From Streptomyces asoensis (GTDB lineage: Bacteria > Actinomycetota > Actinomycetes > Streptomycetales > Streptomycetaceae): 64,000 nt of DNA. A program made the position numbers and the translations under genes. The notes under the pieces were generated by a model. That model saw nothing but the letters and a program-made list of their open reading frames with translations, searched no databases and was not told where the DNA came from. This document shows, in pieces, positions 1-11,191 of the stretch. Within the stretch, counting starts at the first letter, position 1; each line of letters opens with the position of its first letter. The stretch spans positions 9,734,001 to 9,798,000 of the forward strand of contig NZ_CP049838.1 in assembly GCF_013085465.1 (NCBI RefSeq), written 5' to 3'.

Positions 1-179
1 CGGCCACCGTGCAGGACGCGCTCCAGTCGGTGCGACCTGATGTGGTGGAGGCCGAGTTCGGACTCGAGTTCGCGCTGAAGGGCTCGCAGGTGGTGTGCCT
101 GCTGGTCGGCGGGGAGGCCACAGCCACCTTGCGCGTACGCCTGGAGTGGCAGAACGGTTCGGTATCCGGCGGCCGGTGA
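1..179 (+). CDS. Trypsin-co-occurring domain (Trypco1-like) protein, 3' end only
   Basis: The window opens inside this gene; reading from base 3, 58 residues precede the TGA at 177-179. The visible part includes RPDVVEAEFGLEFALKGS and ends in a beta-rich TLRVRLEW stretch, which fits the C-terminal half of the Trypco1 (CU044_2847-type) family of small proteins encoded beside trypsin-like genes. The next gene starts only 5 bases downstream and encodes a trypsin-fold protein, which supports the call and one operon. Trypco proteins have no known biochemical activity; they are thought to be adaptors or protease-linked partners in NTP-dependent conflict systems. The family call is by recognition and the N-terminus lies outside the window. 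Confidence 0.72.
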   Translation, partial: ATVQDALQSVRPDVVEAEFGLEFALKGSQVVCLLVGGEATATLRVRLEWQNGSVSGGR

Positions 180-184
180 CGCGT

Positions 185-2130
185 ATGGACACCGGTTCAC
201 GAGAAGTCCTCGACCTACTGGGCGGCTTCGTCGTTCGAGTCAGCGGTCCTGGGCTGCGCGGGGGCAGCGGATTCTTCGCGGGACGTGGCCTCGTTGTCAC
301 GTGCGCTCATGTCGTCGCACTGCCGCCTGAGCGAGGTGGCCGGGCGACCGCCGGGCGGGCCCAGGCCACCTGGCGGGGCGGCCACGCCGAGGGAACCGTG
401 GTTGCGTTGCCGCCGACACACAGCGGCGAGGACTTGTGGACGCCTCCGGACCTGGCAGTGATCCAGCTGGACGAGCCGGTGCCGGATCACCCATGGATCC
501 CGATGGCCGCACAGTCGCCGGGCCTGGGACAGCGGCTGTACGCTGCCGGCTACAGCACGGTCTACGAGCGGACTCCGAGACTGGGAGTCAGTGCGGTGGA
601 GTACGAGGGGCCGCAAGAATTCGACGGCACCGGCCAGGTCTTCCTTCAGTTGAAGAACGGCGAGCTGGCCCCTGGGAAGTCGGGCGGACCGCTGCTCGAC
701 CTGGAACGGGGTGAGGTGTGCGGGGTCGTCACCACCACCCGCAGGGAGAACCTCGACATGGGCGGCCTGGCGCTCGATGTGTCCACGATACGGGCCGAGT
801 TTCCTGAGCTGTGGCAGGCGAACAAGGCCCCGAATCCGTTGGACACGGAGCTCTGGCGGCTGCGCGCTGCGCTCCAGCACGAGTACGCGCCGGGCGGGGT
901 ACTGTCGCTGCGCGAGGAAGAAATGCTGCTCCGCTCGGCTCAACGCTGCGGTCTGGCGCCCGCCGCCTTGTACTGGCGCTCGGTCCATCGCGACTACGGT
1001 GAGCCGTCCGGCCCTCTCGACAACATGGCCGACGTGCTCCGGGAGGTCGCGGACGCACCGGCCATGCTGGACGGACCGCATCCACTTCTGATGTTCATCC
1101 GGCAGGTCGCCGATGCGGCCCCGCCGAAGGGCGTCGGTCCGCTCACGCGATTGATCGGTCTGGTGGCCCATCGGCTGGGTGTGTCCGCGCCGCCTCCCAC
1201 AGCCGGACTCTCGGTGGCTTCGAGCGACCGTGTCGCAGCGATCAGCGTGCACCTGGACGCACAAGGTCCGGACAGTGAGCACTACTTCCTTCGCGTATGG
1301 AAGTACCCGGATGTGAACGAGCCGCCTTACGCCGTCCTGTGCGACGACCGACCGCTCACCCTCGCCGAGGCACAGGAACAGTTCCGGGCCGTGGTCCCGC
1401 CGGCAGTGGGGGACCTCGCGGAGATCAGCAGCAATGTGCTCATGGAATTCGCGCTGCCCGCAGCCAAGTTGAGTGCCGTGGACGTCGACTCCTGGTACCT
1501 GTCACAGTCGTGGGCGCCGGTCAGTCGCCAGTACCCCGTGGTGCTCCGCGTCCTGGACCGGAAACTGGAGACGTACCCGTCCTGGACAGCGCGATGGCGA
1601 CGTCTGCGCCATGGTTGCCTCGACGGCGGTCCGGCAACGATGGACTGGGTGGACTGTCACAGTGACATGCGCCCCGAGCAGTTCTACGCCCGGTTGCAGC
1701 AGCGGCCGGCCCTGTCCGTGCTGGCGCTCCCCTTCAGCCCGGACGCCACGGAGCGTCAGCACGTGCTCGAGACGGCGTTGTACGCGGGCATCCCGGTGGC
1801 TGTGTGGACACGCGCCGGATGCTCGGCGCAGTGCCGCCTCAGGCGCACGCCGGGTCAGGACGAGAGAGCCACTTCCGGGGCCGACGAAGCTTCCGGGGCA
1901 TGCGCCGGCGTGGACTTTCGCGACGCGGTCGACGCGGAACTCGCCAGCAGCAGTATCGGCAACCTCCCGGAGTTGATCATGAAGCTGCGCGTCGATGCCG
2001 CCACCGCCACCAGTCCCGGCCACTGCGGGGAGAACGTCGTACTGCTGTGGGACGACGCCACCCGCAAACTGCCCGGCGACGGCCCCGCCCTGCGGGTTCC
2101 CCAGCACACCGCCCAAGGAGGGCAGCCGAG

Positions 2131-2134
<4 letters not shown>
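185..2134 (+). CDS. Trypsin-like serine protease fused to a VMAP C-terminal domain
   Basis: A 649-residue protein starting at ATG 185, 5 bases after the upstream stop; a longer frame would overlap that gene. Residues 1-190 form a trypsin-like fold with an apparent full triad: His42 in TCAHVV, Asp89 in DLAVIQLD and Ser166 in GKSGGP. A helical middle follows (about 225-340), then a C-terminal block (about 410-640) with NVLMEFALP and the later Asp/Trp-rich pattern of VMAP-C (vWA-MoxR-associated protein) domains. No signal peptide is visible, so it is probably cytoplasmic. Such proteases are predicted effectors, released or activated by the partner MoxR ATPase. It overlaps the next gene by 4 bases (TTGA), indicating translational coupling. 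The substrate is unknown. Confidence 0.85.
2114..2120 (+). promoter_or_regulatory. Ribosome binding site that fixes a TTG start
   Basis: AAGGAGG lies 10 bases before the TTG at 2131 and inside the end of the protease gene. It supports the TTG start of the MoxR gene over start codons much further upstream, which would overlap the protease gene by hundreds of bases. Confidence 0.7.
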
Positions 2135-3119
<985 letters not shown>

Positions 3120-3123
<4 letters not shown>

Positions 3124-6100
3124 GTACCGACTTCGACCGAGTCCTGGCCGCACTTGAGGGAATCGGGGTCGAGCCCACCGCCCGCGAAGCAGCGGAAGCA
3201 CTGTGGCTCGCCACGTACATTTCCGACCCGGCAAGCACGAGTGCACCCAAGCCCGTACCCCCGGCTGCACCCGACAGCGACCAGGCCACCCGTGCGCCCC
3301 GTGCAGCCAGGCCCACCAACCGGGTCACACCCGCCACCCTGCATGCCCCCACCGCCGCCAAGGCGGTTCCAGCGGTCGGTGACGGCTCCACACTCGCCGT
3401 CGCCGTCCGCGTCGCCGATGCCCCGGCACTCACCCATGAGCTCGAACTCCTGCGAGCCTTACGCCCGCTCAAGCGCCAGGTCCCCTCTCGCCACCGCGTG
3501 CTCCTCGACGAGACCGCCACGGCCGAGCGCAGCGCAGAAGAGCGACTGTTCCTCCCGGCAACCCGCCCCGAGCCCGAACGCTGGCTCAGCCTCGCTCTCG
3601 TCATGGAGACAGGGCCCACCATGACCGTCTGGCACTCTCTCGTGAGCGAGCTCATGGCCCTGCTCCAGCGCACGGGCGCCTTCCGCGACATCCGCCTCTG
3701 GCATCTGCACACCGCGCCGGACGGTTCGACCGGCCTCCATCCCCAGGCGATACCGACGAGCGCGCTCCACAGCCCCCGGGAGATACTCGATCCGACCGGC
3801 CGACAGGCCATCTGGTGCGTCAGCGACTGCGTATCGGCCCTATGGCACGACGGACGCGCCGACCGCCTCCTCGAACTGTGGGGACACAGCGGCCCACTGG
3901 CGATCGTCCAACCCCTCCCTCAACGGCTCTGGCGACGCACCGGACTACGCCCCGAGCGCGTCCGCCTGCACACCGACACGCCTGGCCGCGCCAACTCCAC
4001 GTTCCGCGTGACCTCGTCCGACAGCTCGGCCCTCCTCCGTGGACCGGCCTCAGGCATTCCTGTGCCTGTCCTCGAACTCGACCCCTCTTGGCTCACCCCG
4101 TGGACTCACCTGGTCACCGCGACCGTCCCCGGTGGAATCCCGGCAGTCGTCACCACGACCGGCACCACCCGTGATGCCGCCACCACATCCGACAGCGGCA
4201 TCGTCCCTCCTGAACCCCCGCCCAACGACCCACTGAGCCTGGTTCGTGAGTTTCGTGCACACGCTTCCCCCCAGGCCTACCGCCTCGCGGGCTGCCTGGC
4301 CGGAGTACCGCTCACGCTTCCCGTCATGCGACTTGTGCAGCGCGTCATGCTCCCCGAATCACGCCCCGCCCACCTGGCGGAGGTATTCCTCAGCGGCCTC
4401 CTCCAACACACCCGTCCGATCTCGGCCACCTCTGAGTACGAGTTCGTGGAGGGAGTTCAAGAGGTCCTGCGCGGCACCTTGCGGCGCTCCGACACCAGCC
4501 GCGTCCACGACGAGGTCTCCGCCTATCTCGCGGCCCATGCCGGCGATGCCCGGGACACACCGGCTCTCGCCGTGCTGCCCTCCGGCCAGGGCAATCACAC
4601 CCTGGACACGCCAGGCCGGCCCTTCGCGGAGATCGTCCTGCGCGGCGAATCACACATCCCTCGACCCGATCCTCAGCACGGACAACCCTCGAGCGACCAA
4701 GACCTCCTACTGTCGGGCGACAGACCCAGGTCGGACCTGGCCCGGAACGAGAGAAGTCGGGAGCGTGTGCGCAACGAGCTGGTCGTCAGCATCGTGAACG
4801 TACTCGCAGGCTCGCCCACGGTGGGGCAAGCCACCTCCCGAGAGGTCTGGCGCGACCTGCTCGCGGATGAACTCGGCTCGCCCGTCGAGCCGCACGTCGG
4901 GGACAGGCTGCGTCCTTGGCTGAGCGCAGTGGTGAGAGCGTGCACCACTGTGGTGGACGGGCTCTCTTGTCTGTGCCGGTCGCTGGAATACGTCGAGCAG
5001 CAGTCGCCCACTGTCGCCGCCCTGTGGCCGCTCGTGGACGAGTGGGAAGCCATCGACTTCTTCGACTACGCGGACCTCGGCGACCTACGGCCCGTGCTGT
5101 CGACCCTGTGGTTCTCGGACCTGGATGCCATGGCGCGGCGCGCGAGCCGGTCCCGGGTTCAGGAACTGCCCTGGTGGTGCCGGACGGCGTGGCAGACCTT
5201 CCTGCGGCTGGCCGGCGAGAACGTTCGGGTCGGAGAGCTCCCGCCCAGCATGGCGTTTCTCGCGCTGGCTGCCGACCGGCTGATGGAGGAAGGCCGGACG
5301 GACGCCGCCGAACTGGTGCGCCGCTTCAATCGAGACAGAGCCCAGGAACTGGGCCTGGCCGTCCCGCTGGCGGACTGGCAGCACACGGGATTCCCGCAGC
5401 CGGCGCCGTCCCTCGTACCTGCGTATGTACTCATCCAGGTCGAGCCAGATCGCCTTGAGCCAGAGCACTTCTACCTCTCGTACTGGTACCAGTCCGATCC
5501 GGAAGGCTGGCACCCCGTACGCGGCAAGACTGCCCGGTTGAACCGGGAAGAGCTGCCGGGCGCTGTGGAGCGGCTGATCGAGGAGGTCGAGGCGAGGTGG
5601 GCCGATCTGCGCCGGCCTGTGGTCCTCGAGTTCGTCCTGCCGTGGGAGCTGGTCAACGAACCGGTCGAATGGTGGTGGAAAGAGTCCGACTCTGCCTACC
5701 CGACTCCGCTGGCCCTGGACTATCAGGTGGTGGTGCGTAGCCTGGAGCGCCTACAGCGGCCTGCCTGGCACCGCCCCTGGCACAGCAGATGGCGGCAGTT
5801 GAGGGAACATCCCGAGCGGTGTCGTGCCCACTGGAGCAAGCCGAGCCCGGACGGCTCCCATTTCTTCCGCCTTGAGCGCGAACTCAAAGAGGACCCCGGC
5901 GTGGTGATCCTGATCCTCAGTCGGCCGCCGTCGGAGGACTCCGGCACAGGCCACCGCGAACTGCTGGCCGGGCTGCGGGCCGGTGTACCCGTGATGATCT
6001 GGCAGCGCGGCGACTGCACGGACGCAGCTTTCCGCGAAGCAGTCGGCCGGCTCGTGCAGGGCTTCGACCTGGGCAGCCTGACCGCTGACGTCAGGCGGTT

Positions 6101-6218
6101 GCGCAATGAGGCACTGGCCCTCGGCCCCGACGGATGGGACCAGCACGTCGGCCGCCACTTGACGATCCTGCTCGACGATCCGGAGCGCAAGCCCGGCCCG
6201 CCCGGCCCAGCGGTGTAG
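3120..6218 (+). CDS. SAV_2336 N-terminal / effector-associated domain / VMAP-C fusion protein
   Basis: A 1032-residue multidomain protein translationally coupled to the MoxR gene. Residues 1-330 match the SAV_2336 N-terminal type: a short helical start (GVEPTAREAAEALWLA), a proline/alanine linker, ELLRALRPLKRQVPSRHR, and a vWA-like core containing RWLSLALVMETGPTM. In that core the usual metal-site DxSxS pattern is degenerate. Residues about 540-640 resemble an effector-associated adaptor domain (EAD2-like: RSRERVRNELVVSIVNVL, then LWPLVDEWEAIDFF). Residues about 765-1020 form a VMAP-C domain with VVLEFVLPWELVNEPVEWWW and VVILILSRPP. It probably acts as the scaffold and sensor of the conflict system, using its EAD to pair with a matching domain elsewhere. 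The trigger is unknown. Confidence 0.82.
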
Positions 6219-6467
6219 TCCGTACAGCTGTGGAAGTGCCCCACACCTGCGGCCGTTCCAGCCACGACCAGCCGGCCCGCGCGGTCGGCTCCCGCATGGA
6301 GCCGATGCTCGGAGCAGCGGACGGTAGACGCGCGACGGCACCCACGGCGAAGGCCGGATCGTCGGGGGCCGGGGTCCCGAGGTCGGGGCGGTTCGCGATA
6401 CCTTCGATCAGCGCCTTGAGGTCCGACCTGCTCACAAGAGTGGCGGCGCGTCGATTTCCCTGATGCA

Positions 6468-7583
6468 TCACCTGTCGGGGTGCGGGGCTGTCGCGGGTAG
6501 TTCCACGGTGATGCGGATCCCGCCGGCAGAGCGCGGGGTGAGGGTGAGCGTTCCGTCGTGTGCGTGGGTGATGGTCTTGACGATTGCCAGGCCGAGGCCG
6601 ACGCCTGCGCAGTCGGCGTGTATGCGCTCGGTGCCGCGCTGGAATGGTTCGGTGAGTGTCGAGGCCAGCTCTGGAGTGAGCTTCTCGCCGGTGTTCTCGA
6701 CAGTGAGCACCACAGCTTGGGGGCGGACGCTGGAATCGACCCACACGGTGCCCTGTTCAGGCAGGTTGTGGACGATCGCGTTGTGCACGAGGTTCGTGGT
6801 CAGCTGTAGCAGGAGCGCTTGCGATCCGGTCGTGGGGGTGATGTCGCCGGAGGTCTCGATGGTGACGCCGCGTTTCTCCGCGAGGGGGAGGAGCGTCTCG
6901 GTGGCCTCTTCTACGAGCAGGGACAGGTCGACAGGTTCCCGGGTGAAGGACCTCTGGTTGGCGTGGCTGAGCAGGAGCAGTGCTTCAGTGAGGTTGATCG
7001 CTCGGGTGTTGACGACGTGGAGGCGGTCGATGACCTCGCCTGCGTCATGGTGGGGATCGGTGCGGGCCACGTCGAGAAGCGCCTTGGAGATCGCCAGCGG
7101 GGTGCGCAACTCGTGAGAGGCGTTGGCTGCGAATCTCTGCTGTTCGGCGACGTGGGCTTCGAGCCGTTCGAGCATCGTGTCGAAGGCGTCGGCGAGTTCG
7201 CGGAACTCGTCTCTGCGCCCCGGTAGCCGGATTCGGTGGGAGAGCGATCCGCTCGTGGCCATGCGTGTGGCGCCCGTGATGCTGATCAGCGGGGCGAGCA
7301 TCCGGCCGGCGAGGAACCACCCTCCCACGAGGCCGAACACCAGCAGGAATGCCAACACTGCGGCTGCCCGCGGAGCGAAAACGTGCAGGAGGTTGGACCG
7401 GACGGGGAAAACACCATGAGTGGGGGTGCCGGTGGAGCCGGGGACGATGAGCGCACGGTCGGGGACGTAACGCAGGAGGAACAGCCACACCGCCGCGAGC
7501 AGCAGGGCGCCGGCAAGCATCAGGAATCCGGTGTAGCTGAGGGCGAGTTTGAGGCGAACGCTCAACCCAGGTGCCCTATCCAC
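6468..7583 (-). CDS. Two-component sensor histidine kinase
   Basis: A 371-residue membrane kinase. Two transmembrane segments (about residues 12-36 and 70-92) flank a short extracytoplasmic loop, followed by a HAMP linker, a dimerisation/phosphoacceptor domain with NASHELRTPL (His158), an N box (LVHNAIVHN) and a G box (VGLGLAIVKTI). I chose the GTG at 7583 because it overlaps the response-regulator stop by 8 bases; longer frames would run deep into that gene. It is co-transcribed with the response regulator. The small external loop, about 35 residues, suggests it senses a membrane or envelope signal, but the ligand cannot be told from the sequence. Confidence 0.93.
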   Translation of the reverse strand: MDRAPGLSVRLKLALSYTGFLMLAGALLLAAVWLFLLRYVPDRALIVPGSTGTPTHGVFPVRSNLLHVFAPRAAAVLAFLLVFGLVGGWFLAGRMLAPLISITGATRMATSGSLSHRIRLPGRRDEFRELADAFDTMLERLEAHVAEQQRFAANASHELRTPLAISKALLDVARTDPHHDAGEVIDRLHVVNTRAINLTEALLLLSHANQRSFTREPVDLSLLVEEATETLLPLAEKRGVTIETSGDITPTTGSQALLLQLTTNLVHNAIVHNLPEQGTVWVDSSVRPQAVVLTVENTGEKLTPELASTLTEPFQRGTERIHADCAGVGLGLAIVKTITHAHDGTLTLTPRSAGGIRITVELPATAPHPDR

Positions 7584-8271
7584 GCTCGCCTCCCTCGTGT
7601 CCGGCCTCTGGTTGCGTGTCGATGCGGTAGCCGACGCCTGGCACGGTGGCGATGATCCAGGGTTCGCCGAGGCGCTTGCGCAGTGCCGAGACGGTGATGC
7701 GCACGGCGTTGGTGAACGGGTCGGCGTTCTCATCCCACGCGCGTTCCAGGAGTTCCTCGGCGCTGACCACACCGCCTTCGGCAGCGACGAGGACTTCGAG
7801 TACGGCGAACTGCTTCCTGGTCAGCGCCACGTAGCGGCCGTGCCGGTAGACCTCTCTGCGAAACGGGTCCAGCCGAAGACCCGCGATCTCCCGCACGGGC
7901 GGCCTGTGGTGGCTACGTCTGCGGTCGAGCGCTCTGATCCTGAGCGCGAGTTCTCGGAGTTCGAAGGGCTTCGTGAGGTAGTCGTCGGCGCCGAGTTCGA
8001 ACCCGGAGGCCTTGTCGTCGAGACGGTCGGCCGCGGTGAGCATGAGGATCGGCATGCCGCTGCCGGAGGCGACGATGCGTTGGGCGATTTCGTCTCCGGA
8101 CGGTCCGGGAATGTCTCGGTCGAGGACGGCGATGTCGTAAGTGTTGATGCTCAGCAGTTCCAGAGCTGTGTCGCCGTGACCTGCGATGTCGGCCGCGATC
8201 GCTTCCAGGCGTAGGCCATCGCGGATGGCTTCTGCCAGATACGGTTCGTCCTCGACGATCAACACGCGCAT
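7576..8271 (-). CDS. OmpR-family response regulator
   Basis: A 231-residue response regulator. The receiver domain (1-115) has the acidic pocket VEDE, the phosphoacceptor Asp51 in AVLDRDIPG, and the switch Lys in LTKPFE. The winged-helix domain (about 130-220) contains LTRKQFAVLEVLV and the wing VPGVGYRID, typical of OmpR/PhoB transcription factors. ATG 8271 gives the canonical MRVLIVEDE start; a longer frame adds 22 unlike residues. It is the first gene of the operon with the kinase and is divergent from the phosphatase-fold gene at 8359, with about 85 bases between, a natural place for its operator. The target genes are unknown. Confidence 0.93.
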   Translation of the reverse strand: MRVLIVEDEPYLAEAIRDGLRLEAIAADIAGHGDTALELLSINTYDIAVLDRDIPGPSGDEIAQRIVASGSGMPILMLTAADRLDDKASGFELGADDYLTKPFELRELALRIRALDRRRSHHRPPVREIAGLRLDPFRREVYRHGRYVALTRKQFAVLEVLVAAEGGVVSAEELLERAWDENADPFTNAVRITVSALRKRLGEPWIIATVPGVGYRIDTQPEAGHEGGERG

Positions 8272-8358
8272 GCCGCTGATGCTACGAGCCGACGCATATC
8301 GTCGGCGTATCGAAAACCACATACATGCCGGCAACACCGCGCTGCCTTGACTGGCGGC

Positions 8359-9492
8359 ATGGCTCAGATCCCATCATCGGCACGAAGAACGACCCGCCGG
8401 TTTCAGCAGGTGGACACGGTGGAGACCGGGCAGGGCGGCGACGGTCGCCGGGACACCGGCCCAGGTACCCGCCGCGCGGACATCCGCCGGGCGATCCGCC
8501 GGGCGATCCGTGTCGGCTCCCGGCTGGGGCCCTGGAAGCGCGGCCTGGTGCTCGCGGCACTGGCGCTGCTGCTGGGCCTGGTCATGCTGCTGCACGCGAA
8601 GATCCCGAACCGGGTCGGCAACCTCGGCAGTCTGGCGGAGACGATCCTGCCGTGGTTCGGCTTGTGCATCCCGGTGCTGCTGGCCGGGGCGCTGTGGCGC
8701 CGCTCCGCCTCCGCGGTGGTCGCGCTGCTGCTGCCGGTCCTGGTGTGGCTGAACCTCTTCGGCGAGCTGCTCAGTGACAAGTCCAACCCGGGCAGCGACC
8801 TCACCGTGGCCAGCCACAACGTCGGCGCCGACAACCCCGACCCGACCGGCACCGCCCACGCCCTGGCCGCCTCCGGTGCGGACGTGCTGGCCTTGGAGGA
8901 GATCACCCCGCAGGCGAAGGTGCTGTACGAGAAGGAACTGGCGAACGCGTACCCGTACCACACGGTGCAGGGCACGGTGGGGCTGTGGAGCAGGCTGCCG
9001 CTGTCGGACACCCAGCCGGTCGACATCGAGATGGACTACGGGCCGCTGGCGGACACCAAGCCCGTCGCCGTCAGGATGGCCTACACCCGGGCGCTGCGCA
9101 CCACGGTGGCCACGGACCAGGGTCCGCTGGCGGTATATGTGGCCCACCTGGGGTCCGCACGGGTGAATCCCAGGGCGGGCTTCTGGACAGTCTCGCGGGA
9201 CAGAGGCGCGCACGCGCTCGGCAAGGCCATCGCCGCGGAGCGGAATGAGCGGGTGGTGCTGCTCGGCGACCTGAACGGCACCATGGACGACCGCGCGTTC
9301 GCCGACATCACCTCGCAGCTGCGCTCGGCCCAGGAGGCGGCCGGGAAAGGCTTCGGCTTCAGCTGGCCGGCGAAGTTCCCGGTGGTGCGGATCGACCAGA
9401 TCCTGGTCCGGGGCGTGCAGCCGAAGAGCTCGTGGTCGCTGCCGGCCACGGGCAGTGACCACCTCCCGGTGGCGGCCGGAATCAGCTGGTGA
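8359..9492 (+). CDS. Membrane-anchored endonuclease/exonuclease/phosphatase-family protein
   Basis: About 377 residues. After a basic N-terminus there are three transmembrane segments (LVLAALALLLGLVMLL; LPWFGLCIPVLLAGAL; VVALLLPVLVWLNLF), then an extracytoplasmic EEP fold of DNase I, exonuclease III and sphingomyelinase type. Catalytic signatures are VASHNVGADN, DVLALEEI, VVLLGDLNGT (general acid-base Asp with its Asn) and GSDHLPV (Asp-His). The substrate could be nucleic acid or a phosphoester. The start is uncertain: TTG 8347, ATG 8359 and an internal GTG all lack a strong ribosome site. It is divergent from the response regulator and may be its target, which is inference from position. Confidence 0.85.
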   Translation: MAQIPSSARRTTRRFQQVDTVETGQGGDGRRDTGPGTRRADIRRAIRRAIRVGSRLGPWKRGLVLAALALLLGLVMLLHAKIPNRVGNLGSLAETILPWFGLCIPVLLAGALWRRSASAVVALLLPVLVWLNLFGELLSDKSNPGSDLTVASHNVGADNPDPTGTAHALAASGADVLALEEITPQAKVLYEKELANAYPYHTVQGTVGLWSRLPLSDTQPVDIEMDYGPLADTKPVAVRMAYTRALRTTVATDQGPLAVYVAHLGSARVNPRAGFWTVSRDRGAHALGKAIAAERNERVVLLGDLNGTMDDRAFADITSQLRSAQEAAGKGFGFSWPAKFPVVRIDQILVRGVQPKSSWSLPATGSDHLPVAAGISW

Positions 9493-9576
9493 ACACCGCA
9501 CAAGGGCCGGCGCTCCACCTGCTGTGGATGGCACTTGGCTCTCGGGATCACCAGTCGAACGGGCCAGGAAGTCCGG

Positions 9577-10416
9577 TCAGGTTGTGTCCAGGTCGGTTTG
9601 CAGCAGGTGGTGGTCCGAGTACGGGGTCGGATGCACACGGTGCTCGAGCGGGACGACACCTCGCAGGAAGATGTAGTCGAACTTGCTCTGCCAGTCGGTG
9701 GTCGGCTTGCAGTTGCCGGTGAGCGAGGGACGGCACTGGGGGTCCGTATCCGCGGCCAGTGCCCATATCCGGGTGAGTTCGGGTGCGTCCGGCACGGCGT
9801 TGAAGTCGCCGAGAACGATCGCGCGCTCGTGCCGGGCGACGGCTGCGGCGAGTACGCCGGTCTGGTCCGCTCGGACTGCCTCTTGACGTCGTTCGGCAAG
9901 GTGCGTGTTGAAGACCCGCAAGCGCTGGCCGCCCACAAGCGTGGTGACTGCCATGTACCCACGGTCCTCGGATCCGCCGTCGGGGTACTCCACGTTGACG
10001 ACGTCTGTCATCGGTGCCGCCGAGAGAACCGCCTGGCCGTAGGCTCCCGGACTCCACGGCGTCCCCCCGCAGCGGCCCCAATTCCGAAGAACCGTCCCGT
10101 ACTCGACGTGGTAGACCAGCCCGTGGAGGTCCTCCAGATGGTCCCGGATGCTTTCGACGTCCCGCACGCACGCTTCTTGCAGGCCGATGACCTGGGGCGC
10201 ATACGTGGCAATCTCCGCAGCCCGGTCGACGTTGCTCTCCTCGCAGGGATTGCAGATGTTCCACGTCATGACCCGGTTCGGCACGACGTCCCGGACGGCT
10301 TCGTCGGGCAGTGATCTGGCGGAGGGGTCACCGCCTGGTGCGCTGTGGCCTACCAGCACCACGCAGGCAACGATCAAGGCACCCGTGAGCAAACGCATAC
10401 CCCTACCGAGCACCAT
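9577..10416 (-). CDS. Secreted endonuclease/exonuclease/phosphatase-family protein
   Basis: About 279 residues with an N-terminal signal peptide (basic start, then LLTGALIVACVVLVGHSAPG). The mature part is an EEP fold with NRVMTWNICN, PQVIGLQEAC, FNTHLA, AIVLGDFNAV and YSDHHLL, so all the usual metal- and phosphate-binding motifs are present. Several Cys residues suggest disulfides in the exported form. It probably cleaves an extracellular phosphodiester, such as DNA, RNA or a phospholipid head group. It converges on the membrane-anchored EEP gene 84 bases away; the two share only the fold and are not recent duplicates. The start is ATG 10416, GTG 10413 or ATG 10398; a GGAGG sits closest to the GTG. 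Confidence 0.87.
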   Translation of the reverse strand: MVLGRGMRLLTGALIVACVVLVGHSAPGGDPSARSLPDEAVRDVVPNRVMTWNICNPCEESNVDRAAEIATYAPQVIGLQEACVRDVESIRDHLEDLHGLVYHVEYGTVLRNWGRCGGTPWSPGAYGQAVLSAAPMTDVVNVEYPDGGSEDRGYMAVTTLVGGQRLRVFNTHLAERRQEAVRADQTGVLAAAVARHERAIVLGDFNAVPDAPELTRIWALAADTDPQCRPSLTGNCKPTTDWQSKFDYIFLRGVVPLEHRVHPTPYSDHHLLQTDLDTT

Positions 10417-10660
10417 CGCCTCCGCGAAGTGGATATCCATGGCATCTGACGTCTCCGTGCACGAGGTTATGCGACGGGGTTGTCAACAACACATACGGTG
10501 GCCCGGATGGCCTCCTGCGCGACGCGAGACGGAGGGGGCTGCGCGGCCGTGGAGTCGAGGCGGGCTCCGCAGAACAGGCGGGTCGCGGTGAGCCCTGTTT
10601 CCCGGTGGCGGACTTGAGCCGGATGCCCTCCGGGCTGGGGCTGGATGCTCTCGACGAAAG

Positions 10661-10828
10661 ATGTGGCCGAAATATCGGGACCGGCGTGGCGGCTTCGTGT
10701 CGGGGGAGCTCTTTTCGCTGCATGACGCCCCCTGGTGCGACTTTCCCGCCGTGACCGTGACAGGCGACCCGGTCGCCACCCATTTCGAAAACGGCGTGGC
10801 ACTTCTGCGCTACGAGGTCGAGAAATAG
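10661..10828 (+). CDS. Small hypothetical protein
   Basis: A 55-codon frame from ATG to TAG with ordinary coding composition and an acidic, aromatic tail (CDFPAVTVTGDPVATHFENG). I do not recognise a family. The ribosome site is weak (GAAAG just upstream), so it may instead be the surviving 3' end of a larger gene whose front part has been lost. Nothing in the flanks identifies that gene. Confidence 0.3.
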   Translation: MWPKYRDRRGGFVSGELFSLHDAPWCDFPAVTVTGDPVATHFENGVALLRYEVEK

Positions 10829-11191
10829 GCGGAATGCCCCGAGCCTTCGAAGAATGGGACGCCGGTGATGCAGTTCGTTCGGGCATCGGCCGACGTCCGC
10901 TCTTCCGCTACCGGCCCATCCCCGCGTCGATGGCGAGGAGTCGAGGAACACGTTGAGCTGACCCTCGTAGTTCGGCCTTGGGACTGGTGAGGTCGCACCT
11001 CGAGGTGTCGCGTACGGCCCGATGAGATCGCTCCTGCCATCACTGTGTGTGGTCGCCGGAGCCCCGCTCCAAGGTTGTCCCGTAACTACTGGTCAGGGGT
11101 AGATGATCTTGCTGTGGCTGGTGTGATGACGGCGTCCGGGCCGTCCTGAACTGCTCGCCGTCACGACAGCTTGGTTTGATAACCTGTAGCG
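10829..11191. other. Intergenic, no gene seen
   Basis: This 363-base stretch shows no frame with convincing codon usage or a domain. Its right end must hold the promoter of the downstream arr-type gene, but I see no clear -35/-10 pair. Confidence 0.4.

Noticed and set aside
215..1282. Long minus-strand frame opposite the trypsin-VMAP gene
   Set aside because: Arg/Gln-rich translation with no motif; it is the antisense of a gene with clear catalytic motifs.
6091..6463. Frames on both strands between the SAV_2336 gene and the kinase gene
   Set aside because: The minus-strand translation is partly plausible (SRSDLKALIEGIANRPDLGT), but it has no start of its own, no ribosome site and overlaps the kinase end.
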